64,000 nt of DNA. Source: Phaeodactylibacter xiamenensis (GTDB lineage: Bacteria; Bacteroidota; Bacteroidia; Chitinophagales; Saprospiraceae). The stretch is from NCBI RefSeq assembly GCF_000759025.1, contig NZ_JPOS01000083.1, positions 1 to 64,000 of the forward strand, given 5' to 3'. A model generated the notes under the pieces. It was given only the letters and a program-made list of their open reading frames with translations, made no database searches and was not told where the DNA came from. Both the position numbers and the translations under genes were made by a program. Positions 56,921 through 64,000 of the stretch are shown piece by piece (position 1 is the first letter of the stretch; every line of letters begins with the position of its first letter).

Positions 56921-56956
56921 AATCCGCCAGTGGGTATTGAGCCACGCTGGCGGATT
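56921..56956. terminator. Hairpin after the esterase gene
   Basis: AATCCGCCAG pairs perfectly with CTGGCGGATT, and TGG/CCA extend the stem inward. The T-run is only on the minus-strand side (ATTTGTTTTTG), while the neighbouring gene is on the plus strand. It may still define the plus-strand 3' end. Confidence 0.45.
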
Positions 56957-57093
56957 GTCGGGAATGCAAATCTGTATTTTATAACCTGTTCAGGTTTATC
57001 ATTATCACTTACAATTACTAATTTGCCATTTGCTGACACCAATTTCAAATAATTGTAGCAGATAGCCCTGTTTTTGTAGCAGAGACTGGAATA

Positions 57094-58248
57094 ATGAAAA
57101 TCACACATGCCCAAGACCGGCTTTATGAAGCATTGCGCAGAGACCTGGTACAGCACCTGGTATTTGGGGCAGTGGTGCTGATTGTGGTTTTCTGCTTCTT
57201 TGCGGTGCACGCCTGGTATCAGGGTAAAGCGGAGCTCCTGGACACCTTCGGCTATCAGCGGGAAGCCTTCTGGAAAGTATTTCGGGAAGCCCTCGGGTAC
57301 ACGCTTATGATGGGGGTGCCGGTTTATTTCAACCTGTTCTTTGTGTATCAGGGGCGGCTGCAGGATTTTCTGACCCGTAGCATTCATGACCGGAAGTGGG
57401 TAAAGAATGGTTCCTTCTATCTTTTTTTGTTGCTGAGCCTCATCACTGCAGTGGTCTTCTCCTTTATCTACGCCCCTGTCGTGCATGCCGCTTTTGACAT
57501 CATCGAGCAGCAGTGGTATGAATTGGTCATCGCTATTCTGGTTTTCATTCTTTGCACAACCGGGATTTCCTATACCAAAGAGGCTATCGAACGAAGCCGC
57601 GAACTGGAACGGAAAGAACGGCTGGATATCATCCGCCGCCGCAGGGAGGCTGAGCAGCAGCTGAACTTCATCAAGCGGCAAATCCGGCCCCATTTTTTGT
57701 TCAATACCCTGGCGAATCTCCAAATCCTCGCACGACGAAAGTCTGAGGGCTTGCCGGACCTGATCGGTGAGCTGTCGCGACTGCTGCGGCACCTGGTTTA
57801 TCAAACAAACGAGCGGCTGGTACCGCTTCAGGACGAGCTGCGTTTTATCCGCAGTTACGTTGAGCTACAGCGGCTCCAACTGGGCGCACATACCGTACTG
57901 GACTACCGGGAAGAAGGGCAGGCACCCGATAACGCAAGAATTGCACCAATGATTTTGCTACTCTTTGTAGAAAACTGCTTCAAACACTACAACAGCCGAG
58001 GAGCGGGAGAAAAACTCATACAAATCCACTTTGAAATAACTGAAGGATGGCTGGAAGCCTGTATCCGAAACAGCTTCAAACCTCACGCCCGCAACGAAGG
58101 CACGGTAGATGGACAAAAGGCAAAGAGTGGAATCGGGCTTTCTGCAGCCATAGAAAACCTCGAGCTGGTCTATGGCGGGCGTTACCGGCTGGAAGTGGAT
58201 AAGTCTCCGCCTTACTACACCATTAACCTGAAAATCCCTGTGCTATGA
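57094..58248 (+). CDS. LytS-type membrane sensor histidine kinase
   Basis: 384 residues. Four transmembrane helices at about 13-35, 62-84, 108-132 and 143-162, with no large sensory domain, then a coiled coil (ERSRELERKERLDIIRRRR) and the His_kinase motif QIRPHFLFNTLANL (phosphoacceptor His200). The ATPase N-box is LLFVENCFKHY and a glycine box is in SGIGLSAAIENL. The stimulus is likely membrane-borne. The response regulator gene overlaps by 4 nt (ATGA), a tightly coupled two-component pair. This is the second such pair in the window. Confidence 0.92.
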   Translation: MKITHAQDRLYEALRRDLVQHLVFGAVVLIVVFCFFAVHAWYQGKAELLDTFGYQREAFWKVFREALGYTLMMGVPVYFNLFFVYQGRLQDFLTRSIHDRKWVKNGSFYLFLLLSLITAVVFSFIYAPVVHAAFDIIEQQWYELVIAILVFILCTTGISYTKEAIERSRELERKERLDIIRRRREAEQQLNFIKRQIRPHFLFNTLANLQILARRKSEGLPDLIGELSRLLRHLVYQTNERLVPLQDELRFIRSYVELQRLQLGAHTVLDYREEGQAPDNARIAPMILLLFVENCFKHYNSRGAGEKLIQIHFEITEGWLEACIRNSFKPHARNEGTVDGQKAKSGIGLSAAIENLELVYGGRYRLEVDKSPPYYTINLKIPVL

Positions 58249-58994
58249 GTGCAGTTTACAGCTTTATCATTGTTGAGGATGTAGCGCTGCAGAGAGAACA
58301 CCTTATTGACTTGTTGCACAGCCGGTTGGACTTACGGCTGCTTCGGGCATTTGACAATGCGGAGGACGCCTACCTTTATCTTTCCGATAGCGCAACCCTT
58401 GTCCCGGATCTCATTTTTCTGGACATTGAAATGCCTGAGGCCAGTGGGTTCAATTTTCTGGAAGCCATTCAAAAACTCCCTTCAAGCCCCAGGGTGATCA
58501 TTACAACGGCCTTCGCAGAGTATGCTGTCAAAGGGTACGATTATGATTTGTCAGGTTACCTGCTTAAGCCCATCGAGGAAGAGCAACTTAATAAAGCCAT
58601 TCAAAAGGCGCTGCGGAGCCTGGAACAAAAAGATGATAGCAAGCCCGTAACTAAACAAGAGGCGCATCTGCTCATCAAGAGCAAAAGCAAATGGGTCAAA
58701 TTGGCGCATGAGGAAATCCTCTATCTGGAAGGCGCTAACGTAGACGTACGAATTGTAACGACTGGCGGAACTTACGTGACCCGCAACCGTATCAAGAATT
58801 TGCAACAAAAACTCCCGCGTGACCACTTTATGCGTATACACGATAGCTTTGTTGTCAATCTAAACCATATCCGAAGCTACGCCAGCAATTACACCTATCT
58901 AGAATTGCGGTCTGCGCCGGAGGAAGGTTTGAAAAAGCTGCCGGTAGGGCCTAAATACCGCGACCAATTTAAGGAAAGCCTGTCGCCGGAGTAA
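58245..58994 (+). CDS. LytTR-family response regulator
   Basis: 249 residues. Receiver domain with Asp60 in LIFLDIEMPEASG, Thr in VIITTAFAEYAVK and Lys in LLKPIEEEQL. LytTR DNA-binding domain from about 140 (LYLEGANVDVRIVT ... FMRIHDSFVVNLNHI). Partner of the kinase encoded just upstream. It ends 4 nt from the convergent arginyltransferase-like gene, with no room for a separate terminator. Confidence 0.93.
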   Translation: MSAVYSFIIVEDVALQREHLIDLLHSRLDLRLLRAFDNAEDAYLYLSDSATLVPDLIFLDIEMPEASGFNFLEAIQKLPSSPRVIITTAFAEYAVKGYDYDLSGYLLKPIEEEQLNKAIQKALRSLEQKDDSKPVTKQEAHLLIKSKSKWVKLAHEEILYLEGANVDVRIVTTGGTYVTRNRIKNLQQKLPRDHFMRIHDSFVVNLNHIRSYASNYTYLELRSAPEEGLKKLPVGPKYRDQFKESLSPE

Positions 58995-58998
58995 GCGG

Positions 58999-60063
58999 TT
59001 ACTGTAGCTTTGCTCCCTGTAGTAAGGCCTGAAGCAGGTGTCCGGGCGTGCGGCTTTCCTCCAGCATCCGCTCTATGACCAGTAATTCTACAAAGTTAGT
59101 CCGCTTGTCGAAGGACTCGGTATAGGAATGGTTGAAATACAGTTGAAGGTCATCAAAGAGCGCTGCAACCATTAGTTTGTAGGAAGACACGGCCGGATCG
59201 TAAACGATGATGAGGAAACGACGGTTGTGCTCTCTTGGAGAGCAAAGCAGGAAAACAGGATAGTCAAAATAAGGGGCACTCCAAAAACCGAATAAATTAG
59301 CTTCAAAAAGCGGATAGTTCAGCAACTGGCTCTTGTACCCTTTATGGCTAAGAAACTGCTGCATTTCCTGAAGGCGTGTATTCATTGCACCCAAAGGGGT
59401 CTCTGTCTCGGCCAGGCCGGTGTGCGGGCGCCAGGCATGAAGGCTCAGGTCGAAGTATTCCACCTCTCCAATCCTTAATTTGTAATCAAATCGGGGATAT
59501 CCGGGCACAACATAACCAGGATAGTAATAAAGTAGTTTCCGCTCCATCGAGTATTCAATCTCCCTAAGCATAGTGAAGAGACCCAGGCTATACTTTTTGT
59601 AGTCCGGGTCATAAATCCCCATAATACTTGCCGAGCTGTGATGCCCAAGGTCGAAGTAGCTCAGTGCAATGAGCTTGTCTTTATCGTAAACCCTGACTTC
59701 ATACGTCCTGAAAATATTGAAATCTTCCCCATCCATTAATGCATCGCGCAGGGTAGGGGCCAGCATACCGGAGAAGGAGGCTTTGTAGCGGCGGTATAGT
59801 CTTTCTTTTTCAGGGGTAATCGCAGCCTGTCCTATTTCGGATTCGAAGTAGCGGCCTACTTTTCGGTAAACTTTCCTGAGGCTTTTCCGGAACCGGTAAC
59901 CTGTCAGGGGAAGCCGGACCCAAATGGCCGAATAGTAAGACCGGCCGAAGCAGAGAAAGTGGGTCGTGAATACAGTTTGCCCCATGCGGTACCAGCCTCG
60001 GGACAGGTAGGCATCCAATTCTTCCGGCAACAGTAATTCAGGATAATGCTTCTCTGCAAACAT
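58999..60063 (-). CDS. Arginyl-tRNA--protein transferase-like protein (copy 2)
   Basis: 354 residues from the ATG at 60063; a TTG 30 nt upstream is open but unneeded. Residues about 105-235 resemble the ATE C-terminal (GNAT-like) domain: LIALSYFDLGHHSSASIMG, YDPDYKKYSLGLFTMLREIE and YYYPGYVVPGYPRFDYK, comparable to the YDPD...SLG...LREI and YYLGYYI...KMRYK blocks of ATE1/Bpt. The N-terminal Cys cluster of canonical ATEs is missing. Family members attach Arg or Leu to protein N-termini for degradation. Whether this one uses aminoacyl-tRNA is unproven. It is a tandem paralogue of the next gene upstream, 59 nt away. Confidence 0.75.
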   Translation of the reverse strand: MFAEKHYPELLLPEELDAYLSRGWYRMGQTVFTTHFLCFGRSYYSAIWVRLPLTGYRFRKSLRKVYRKVGRYFESEIGQAAITPEKERLYRRYKASFSGMLAPTLRDALMDGEDFNIFRTYEVRVYDKDKLIALSYFDLGHHSSASIMGIYDPDYKKYSLGLFTMLREIEYSMERKLLYYYPGYVVPGYPRFDYKLRIGEVEYFDLSLHAWRPHTGLAETETPLGAMNTRLQEMQQFLSHKGYKSQLLNYPLFEANLFGFWSAPYFDYPVFLLCSPREHNRRFLIIVYDPAVSSYKLMVAALFDDLQLYFNHSYTESFDKRTNFVELLVIERMLEESRTPGHLLQALLQGAKLQ

Positions 60064-60122
60064 GTTAGGCTCTTGTAGAGGCGATATTAACAATAAATAC
60101 TCGAAAAAAGTGGCTGATCAGG

Positions 60123-61211
60123 TTATAAAAAACTGGTATTCCGTATTTCTCTTTCCAACAAGGTTACCGTGGGTTCCAGTTCGAGCTTTTCCCCGATGAT
60201 TTCCATAATAGCAATCGGGTAACGGACAACGGTGGGCTTGCGCTCCATAACTTCCTGATAAGTAGGGACATGGTGCACACCGATACCGAAGAACTTGATG
60301 TCCAGTACAGCGTACTGCTGCAACTCAGGTATAAAAACGACCGCCGGGCAGTAACGGGCAGGCTCCGGGCTCGACAGCAGCAACAGGAGAGGAAATTCCA
60401 AAAAGGGTAGGGGGCGGTTGTCAAAAAAGCGGATGTCAAACAGGGCATACTCCAGCAGGTGGCTGTCGATACCTGTGTCTTGAAGCTTTGTTTTTAGCCT
60501 TTCCAATGCAGCCCGCATTCGATTTACGGGGATTTGTTCAGGCCTGACTTCGGATTCTGGTACCCATTTACGCGAATGCAACAAAAACATCTCCAGCGGC
60601 CCCACTCGCTTTTTATAGTCAAATTCCGGATAACCGGGCACCACATAACCGGGATAAAAGTACGACCGGCCTGTTTGCTGCGCGTACCGGATTTCTTCAA
60701 GCATAGTAAAAAAGCCCAGGCTGTACCGGCTCCATTCCGGGTCGTAAATCCCCTGACTGCTGTAAAGGCTTTTTTCGCCAAGGTTGAACAGGCTGAAGGC
60801 GATAAGTTGGCCCTCATGATATACCTTGACGCAGCGGGTATCAAAAGTAAACGGGCCTGTGGGCTTTTTCTGATAGGCCTCAAGGTCAGCCAGTGGGCGG
60901 TCAGGGAATGCTAACTGATACTTTTCATGGACTTCCTCCATCGCTTCATCCCAGGCAAGGGGCATACCTGAGCGCACCTCAAACTGCTCCTGCACCTTAC
61001 GGTAAAGCTTCCTGAGGCTTTTGCGGAAACTGTACCCCCGCAGGCTGAGCCGGGTGGGAATAGTGGAGTAAATTCGTCCATGTGTTTCCGGAGGGAAACG
61101 CATGAAATGAGAGGTATAGATAGCCTGGCCAGTACAGCGCCAACCGGCCCGGAGGTAATCGTCGAGCTCAGCTGGAGATACGCGTTCAGGATGACGGATT
61201 CTGGAATGCAT
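60123..61211 (-). CDS. Arginyl-tRNA--protein transferase-like protein (copy 1)
   Basis: 362 residues, clearly related to the gene at 58999: both share GYxFRKSLRKxYRKV near residue 70, YDPEWSRYSLGFFTMLEEI and YFYPGYVVPGYPEFDYKKR. The C-terminal 130 residues are hydrophobic-rich and specific to the pair (FLEFPLLLLLSSPEPAR). The ATE N-terminal Cys motif is replaced by GWRCTGQAIYTSHFMRF. It lies 9 nt downstream of the barrel protein gene, so the three minus-strand genes may form one operon. Confidence 0.75.
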   Translation of the reverse strand: MHSRIRHPERVSPAELDDYLRAGWRCTGQAIYTSHFMRFPPETHGRIYSTIPTRLSLRGYSFRKSLRKLYRKVQEQFEVRSGMPLAWDEAMEEVHEKYQLAFPDRPLADLEAYQKKPTGPFTFDTRCVKVYHEGQLIAFSLFNLGEKSLYSSQGIYDPEWSRYSLGFFTMLEEIRYAQQTGRSYFYPGYVVPGYPEFDYKKRVGPLEMFLLHSRKWVPESEVRPEQIPVNRMRAALERLKTKLQDTGIDSHLLEYALFDIRFFDNRPLPFLEFPLLLLLSSPEPARYCPAVVFIPELQQYAVLDIKFFGIGVHHVPTYQEVMERKPTVVRYPIAIMEIIGEKLELEPTVTLLEREIRNTSFL

Positions 61212-61220
61212 CGCGCAAAG

Positions 61221-62027
61221 TTAACGCGATTGGTGCCGATATACAAGTGAAAAACCATACCGGCTGGAAAGCCCGATGTTACGGCCGCCTACAATAAAGG
61301 CCAGGTTGCCTGCCAGGCCCAGCCCTCTGTAGACCGGAACATAGAGTGTGCCGCCAAGCCGCGTCCAATCTGAGCCTGCCCCTCCGGTCACTTGCTGGTC
61401 AACAGCATTATTGAGGGTATTGTACCATTCCACCCACCCTTCGACAAAGTAATAGGCGCTGCCAAAACCCGTACGGATCAAAATAGGGATGGAAGTTTGA
61501 AGCGGGGATAAAAACCGGAAATCAGCACCACTCTGCAAGTGAAAAAAGAAACCGTAACCGGCGTTGTATTGCACTGCCAGGCGCCCCTGGAACTGCACTG
61601 CCCCATAGCCTATTGGCGTATCTATAGTAGTCGGATAAGCGGAAAGAGGCATGGTAAGCCCTACGGCTGTAATGGTATTGAGCCTTCCGGATGAAAACTC
61701 CCGTAAACCATTCCGGATTTTAATAAATATGGAGCCATCCTGAACGCCCCTGATGTTTTCGTTTATATAAAGGTAGGGTAGATTGATGACCACCGAACCA
61801 TGATCACTCATGCTGTATTCTGCAAAAAGGTTATAGCTAATGGTGGTTAGTTCCTCTGCTCGGGGCTCATCTCCAAAGCGATACTCATCAAAATGCTCGT
61901 AACCATAACCGGGAGCGATATCAAGCGTGCCCCTGGGGTTCATAAATCCGCTAATCATCCCCTGTGCCGGCAGGAGGAGCGGGAAGAGCGTCAGAGCGGT
62001 CAATAATTTTAGCTTTCCGGGCTGCAT
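61221..62027 (-). CDS. Predicted outer-membrane beta-barrel protein
   Basis: 268 residues with a signal peptide (LLTALTLFPLLLPAQG, cleavage near residue 22) and alternating-residue strands throughout (SVVINLPYLYI, GRLAVQYNAGYGFFFHL, SAYYFVEGWVEWY). The last residues, including RYGFSLVYRHQSR, do not end in the usual terminal aromatic residue. I do not recognise a named family; it may belong with the generic Bacteroidota transporter or hypothetical barrel proteins. First gene of a possible operon with the two arginyltransferase-like genes. Confidence 0.72.
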   Translation of the reverse strand: MQPGKLKLLTALTLFPLLLPAQGMISGFMNPRGTLDIAPGYGYEHFDEYRFGDEPRAEELTTISYNLFAEYSMSDHGSVVINLPYLYINENIRGVQDGSIFIKIRNGLREFSSGRLNTITAVGLTMPLSAYPTTIDTPIGYGAVQFQGRLAVQYNAGYGFFFHLQSGADFRFLSPLQTSIPILIRTGFGSAYYFVEGWVEWYNTLNNAVDQQVTGGAGSDWTRLGGTLYVPVYRGLGLAGNLAFIVGGRNIGLSSRYGFSLVYRHQSR

Positions 62028-62174
62028 ACGGTCGTTTTGAACAAAGGTAGGGCTATGATGGCATAATTAACGTTGCAGCAACGACAGCTCCTGCCGAAAA
62101 CTATAAATTTTTACAGGCAGCTGCCAGTAGACAAACTTTTTCGTTCCGCTGCTCAAAATAAAGGGCAAAGCGTC

Positions 62175-62182
62175 TATCTTTG
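62175..62182 (+). promoter_or_regulatory. -7 box of the glycosyltransferase gene
   Basis: TATCTTTG, an exact -7 match, 41 nt before the preferred start at 62224. Only a CTG is found at the -33 spacing (62149-62151, 23 nt away). Confidence 0.45.
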
Positions 62183-62223
62183 TCGCCCATATTATTACAA
62201 CACTCATCTCAGAATTGCCGACT

Positions 62224-62970
62224 TTGTCTGATAGTTTAGTCATAATTCCAACCTACAATGAGTGCGAGAACATCCCTCGCATGATCGATACAGTGATGAA
62301 CCTGGAAAAGGATTTTCACCTGCTTATCGTTGACGATGGCTCCCCGGACGGCACAGCAGATTTGGTCCGGGAGAAACAGGAAGCTTACCCCGGGCGTGTC
62401 TTCCTCAAGGAGCGGCAGGGCAAGCTGGGTTTAGGTACGGCTTATATCGCTGGTTTTAAGTGGGGGCTGGAGCATGGCTATGAGTTTATTTTTGAGATGG
62501 ATGCTGACTTTTCCCACAACCCCAATGATCTGATCCGGTTATACGAGGCGTGTGCCCAACCCGGAGCTGGCATGAGCGTTGGTTCCCGCTACGTAAAGGG
62601 CGGAAAGCTTGAGAACTGGCCCATCGACCGCATTGCGCTGTCCTATGGTGCCTCTCTCTACGTCAGGATTATCACCTTCATGCCGGTCAATGACCCGACC
62701 GCAGGTTTCGTCTGCTACCGGCGGGAGGTCCTGAAAGCCATGGACCTCGATAAAATCCGCTTCGTGGGTTATGCCTTCCAGATCGAAATGAAGTTCGCAA
62801 CTTATCAGATGGGGTATAAAATTATCGAGGTGCCTATTACCTTTACCGATCGGGTGGAAGGAACTTCAAAGATGTCTTCAGGTATCATCAAGGAAGCTGT
62901 CTTTGGGGTCCTGCAAATGCGGATGCGGGGCTTCTTTAGCAAGTACCGGGTAGGCGCCCGCCGTTCTTAA
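62224..62970 (+). CDS. Polyprenol/dolichol-phosphate mannosyltransferase-like GT2 enzyme
   Basis: 248 residues from a TTG at 62224, which yields the family-typical start SDSLVIIPTYNE; another TTG at 62215 is in frame and no ATG is available. GT2 motifs: DDGSPDGTADLV, EMDADFSHNPNDL (metal-binding DxD), and DPTAGFVCYRREVL. This is the soluble DPM1-type synthase that transfers mannose (or glucose) to a lipid phosphate for O- or N-glycan or envelope synthesis. No C-terminal membrane helices are seen. Confidence 0.9.
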   Translation: MSDSLVIIPTYNECENIPRMIDTVMNLEKDFHLLIVDDGSPDGTADLVREKQEAYPGRVFLKERQGKLGLGTAYIAGFKWGLEHGYEFIFEMDADFSHNPNDLIRLYEACAQPGAGMSVGSRYVKGGKLENWPIDRIALSYGASLYVRIITFMPVNDPTAGFVCYRREVLKAMDLDKIRFVGYAFQIEMKFATYQMGYKIIEVPITFTDRVEGTSKMSSGIIKEAVFGVLQMRMRGFFSKYRVGARRS

Positions 62971-63372
62971 AAAGCTTCTCTCTTCTCTTCTCCTTCAGCA
63001 GCATTTAAGGTTTATTTTAACTGCCGGAGCACCCTTGCTTGTCGGGCTGACTGGCTTTGACTGGATATTTCCGGTTTTTGCATTTAATTTTTTCTGTTAC
63101 TCATTTAGAAATTTCTTGCATTTTAAAATTTAAAAATAAAAAACGAAAACAGCAAATACCCAAAAGTCATTACGGCTGGTTTACAGGCTTTTATTATTTT
63201 AGGTGCAAGTATCACTCAGCCCATTGAAACATGATGGGATGCAGTGTAATGATGCAGTTGGTTTTTTCGGTTTCAGCCTTCCTAACGTACAAGGCAAAAA
63301 AAACAGCCAGAAAAAACAGAAACTGCTTTGTACCTTACGTATTATTGCCCCGAACCTGTAACCGGCTACATT
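62971..63372. other. AT-rich gap without a supported gene
   Basis: 402 nt with a pyrimidine-rich start (CTTCTCTCTTCTCTTCTCC near 62974-62992), A/T tracts around 63080-63150, and no consensus promoter or stable long hairpin that I can support. The open frames here are short and overlap holA in another frame, so I reject them. Confidence 0.5.
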
Positions 63373-64000
63373 TTGGACTTTCAGCAAATTCTACACGAAC
63401 TGCGGGAAAAAAAATTCCGCCCCATCTACTTTCTGCATGGAAAGGAGCCCTACTTTATTGATTCTATTTCTCACTACATTGAGAAAAACGCTCTTTCGGA
63501 GGCCGAGCAGTCGTTCAACCAAACAGTTTTCTATGGAAAAGATGTAGACCACATGGCTATCGTGGATACGGCCCGCCGTTTCCCGATGATGGCTTCCCAT
63601 CAGGTGGTGTTGTTAAAGGAAGCTCAGGATATGCGCACGCTGTCTGACCTGCTTTCTTACATCGAGAAGCCCATGGAGTCTACCATTCTGGTAATTTGCC
63701 ACAAGCACAAAAAGCTCAACCTCAATTCAAAGTTTGGTAAAGCGTTAAAGAAAAACGCGCTGATTTTCGAGTCCAAGCCCCTGTACGATAATCAGGTACC
63801 GGGTTGGATCAGCAACTACCTTAAAAGCCATAAACTGACCATTACCCCGAAAGCCGGTGAGCTGATTGCGGAGAACCTGGGGACAGATTTATCAAAAATC
63901 GCCAACGAGCTGGACAAACTGGCATTAAATCTCCCTCCCGGCACACAGGTAGACGACGCTGCGGTGGAACAACACATCGGCATTAGCAAAGACTTCAACG
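63373..64000 (+). CDS. holA: DNA polymerase III delta subunit (3' end outside window)
   Basis: The frame starts at a TTG (63373), giving DFQQILHELREKKFRPIYFL at the start, as in Bacteroidota HolA. It stays open for 209 codons to the window end. Conserved parts: YFLHGKEPYFIDSIS (nucleotide-fold start of domain I), RRFPMMASHQVVLLKEA, LVICHKHKKL, and ENLGTDLSKIANELDKLAL of the helical domain. HolA opens the sliding clamp in the clamp loader. No ATG start exists in frame, so an ATG-only search misses it. Confidence 0.9.
   Translation, partial: MDFQQILHELREKKFRPIYFLHGKEPYFIDSISHYIEKNALSEAEQSFNQTVFYGKDVDHMAIVDTARRFPMMASHQVVLLKEAQDMRTLSDLLSYIEKPMESTILVICHKHKKLNLNSKFGKALKKNALIFESKPLYDNQVPGWISNYLKSHKLTITPKAGELIAENLGTDLSKIANELDKLALNLPPGTQVDDAAVEQHIGISKDFN

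Noticed and set aside
63231-63461. Small ATG-started frame before holA
   Set aside because: It overlaps the true holA frame in another phase and shows no conserved feature.

Overview
The window comes from a marine-type member of the Bacteroidota, most likely order Saprospirales (Lewinella / Phaeodactylibacter / Haliscomenobacter relatives). Evidence: several secreted proteins end in type IX secretion (T9SS) type A sorting domains; there is a 25-copy SprB-repeat protein, PKD domains and M43 proteases; two LytS/LytTR sensor pairs; a bacillithiol gene (bshC); and many promoters of the Bacteroidota form TTG-N17-23-TAnnTTTG. Shine-Dalgarno sequences are weak or absent and several genes start at TTG or GTG. 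The lineage is inferred from content, not from a marker tree.

Layout. 1-10957 is a metal/heme/envelope block: a very large secreted protein with six cupredoxin domains (cut by the window start), a CusB-like adaptor without its pump, two heme-binding lipoproteins, an OB-fold protein, two YceI proteins and a DUF5777 beta-barrel. 10961-14589 is a beta-propeller histidine kinase with its LytTR regulator, directly behind that block. 14704-17952 is a secreted FN3/thrombospondin-3-like T9SS protein. 18001-21949 holds housekeeping genes (DUF58, thioredoxin, DUF3810, SUI1-type factor, queuosine-precursor transporter).

22014-27509 is a minus-strand sulfite-reduction/siroheme operon: siroheme sulfite/nitrite reductase with a C-terminal HEPN-like part, uroporphyrinogen-III methyltransferase, siroheme synthase N-domain, APS/PAPS reductase, and a ferredoxin/thioredoxin-reductase-like flavoprotein. 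A very short gene with the run Cys-Cys-Cys-Cys-Ser-Cys precedes it, under its own consensus promoter. I read it as a cysteine-sensing leader peptide. This is the most interesting observation in the window.

27758-34990 is the SprB-repeat giant. The 1 kb behind it (34991-36046) has no protein gene but is packed with perfect stem-loops and contains a promoter-to-terminator unit that looks like an undescribed RNA of about 275 nt. 36047-47119 holds bshC, glpK, the selenium pair mnmH-selD, lpxB-(membrane protein)-surE, ferrochelatase, ctlX, a DUF3467 protein and a methyltransferase. 47182-51989 carries three tandem M43 metalloproteases with T9SS tails. 52311-64000 has malate dehydrogenase, a peroxiredoxin-like protein, a VWA protein, an esterase, a second LytS/LytTR pair, two tandem arginyltransferase-like proteins, a beta-barrel protein, a dolichol-phosphate-mannose-synthase-like enzyme, and the 5' part of holA with a TTG start.

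I saw no rRNA, tRNA, CRISPR array, insertion sequence or phage gene.
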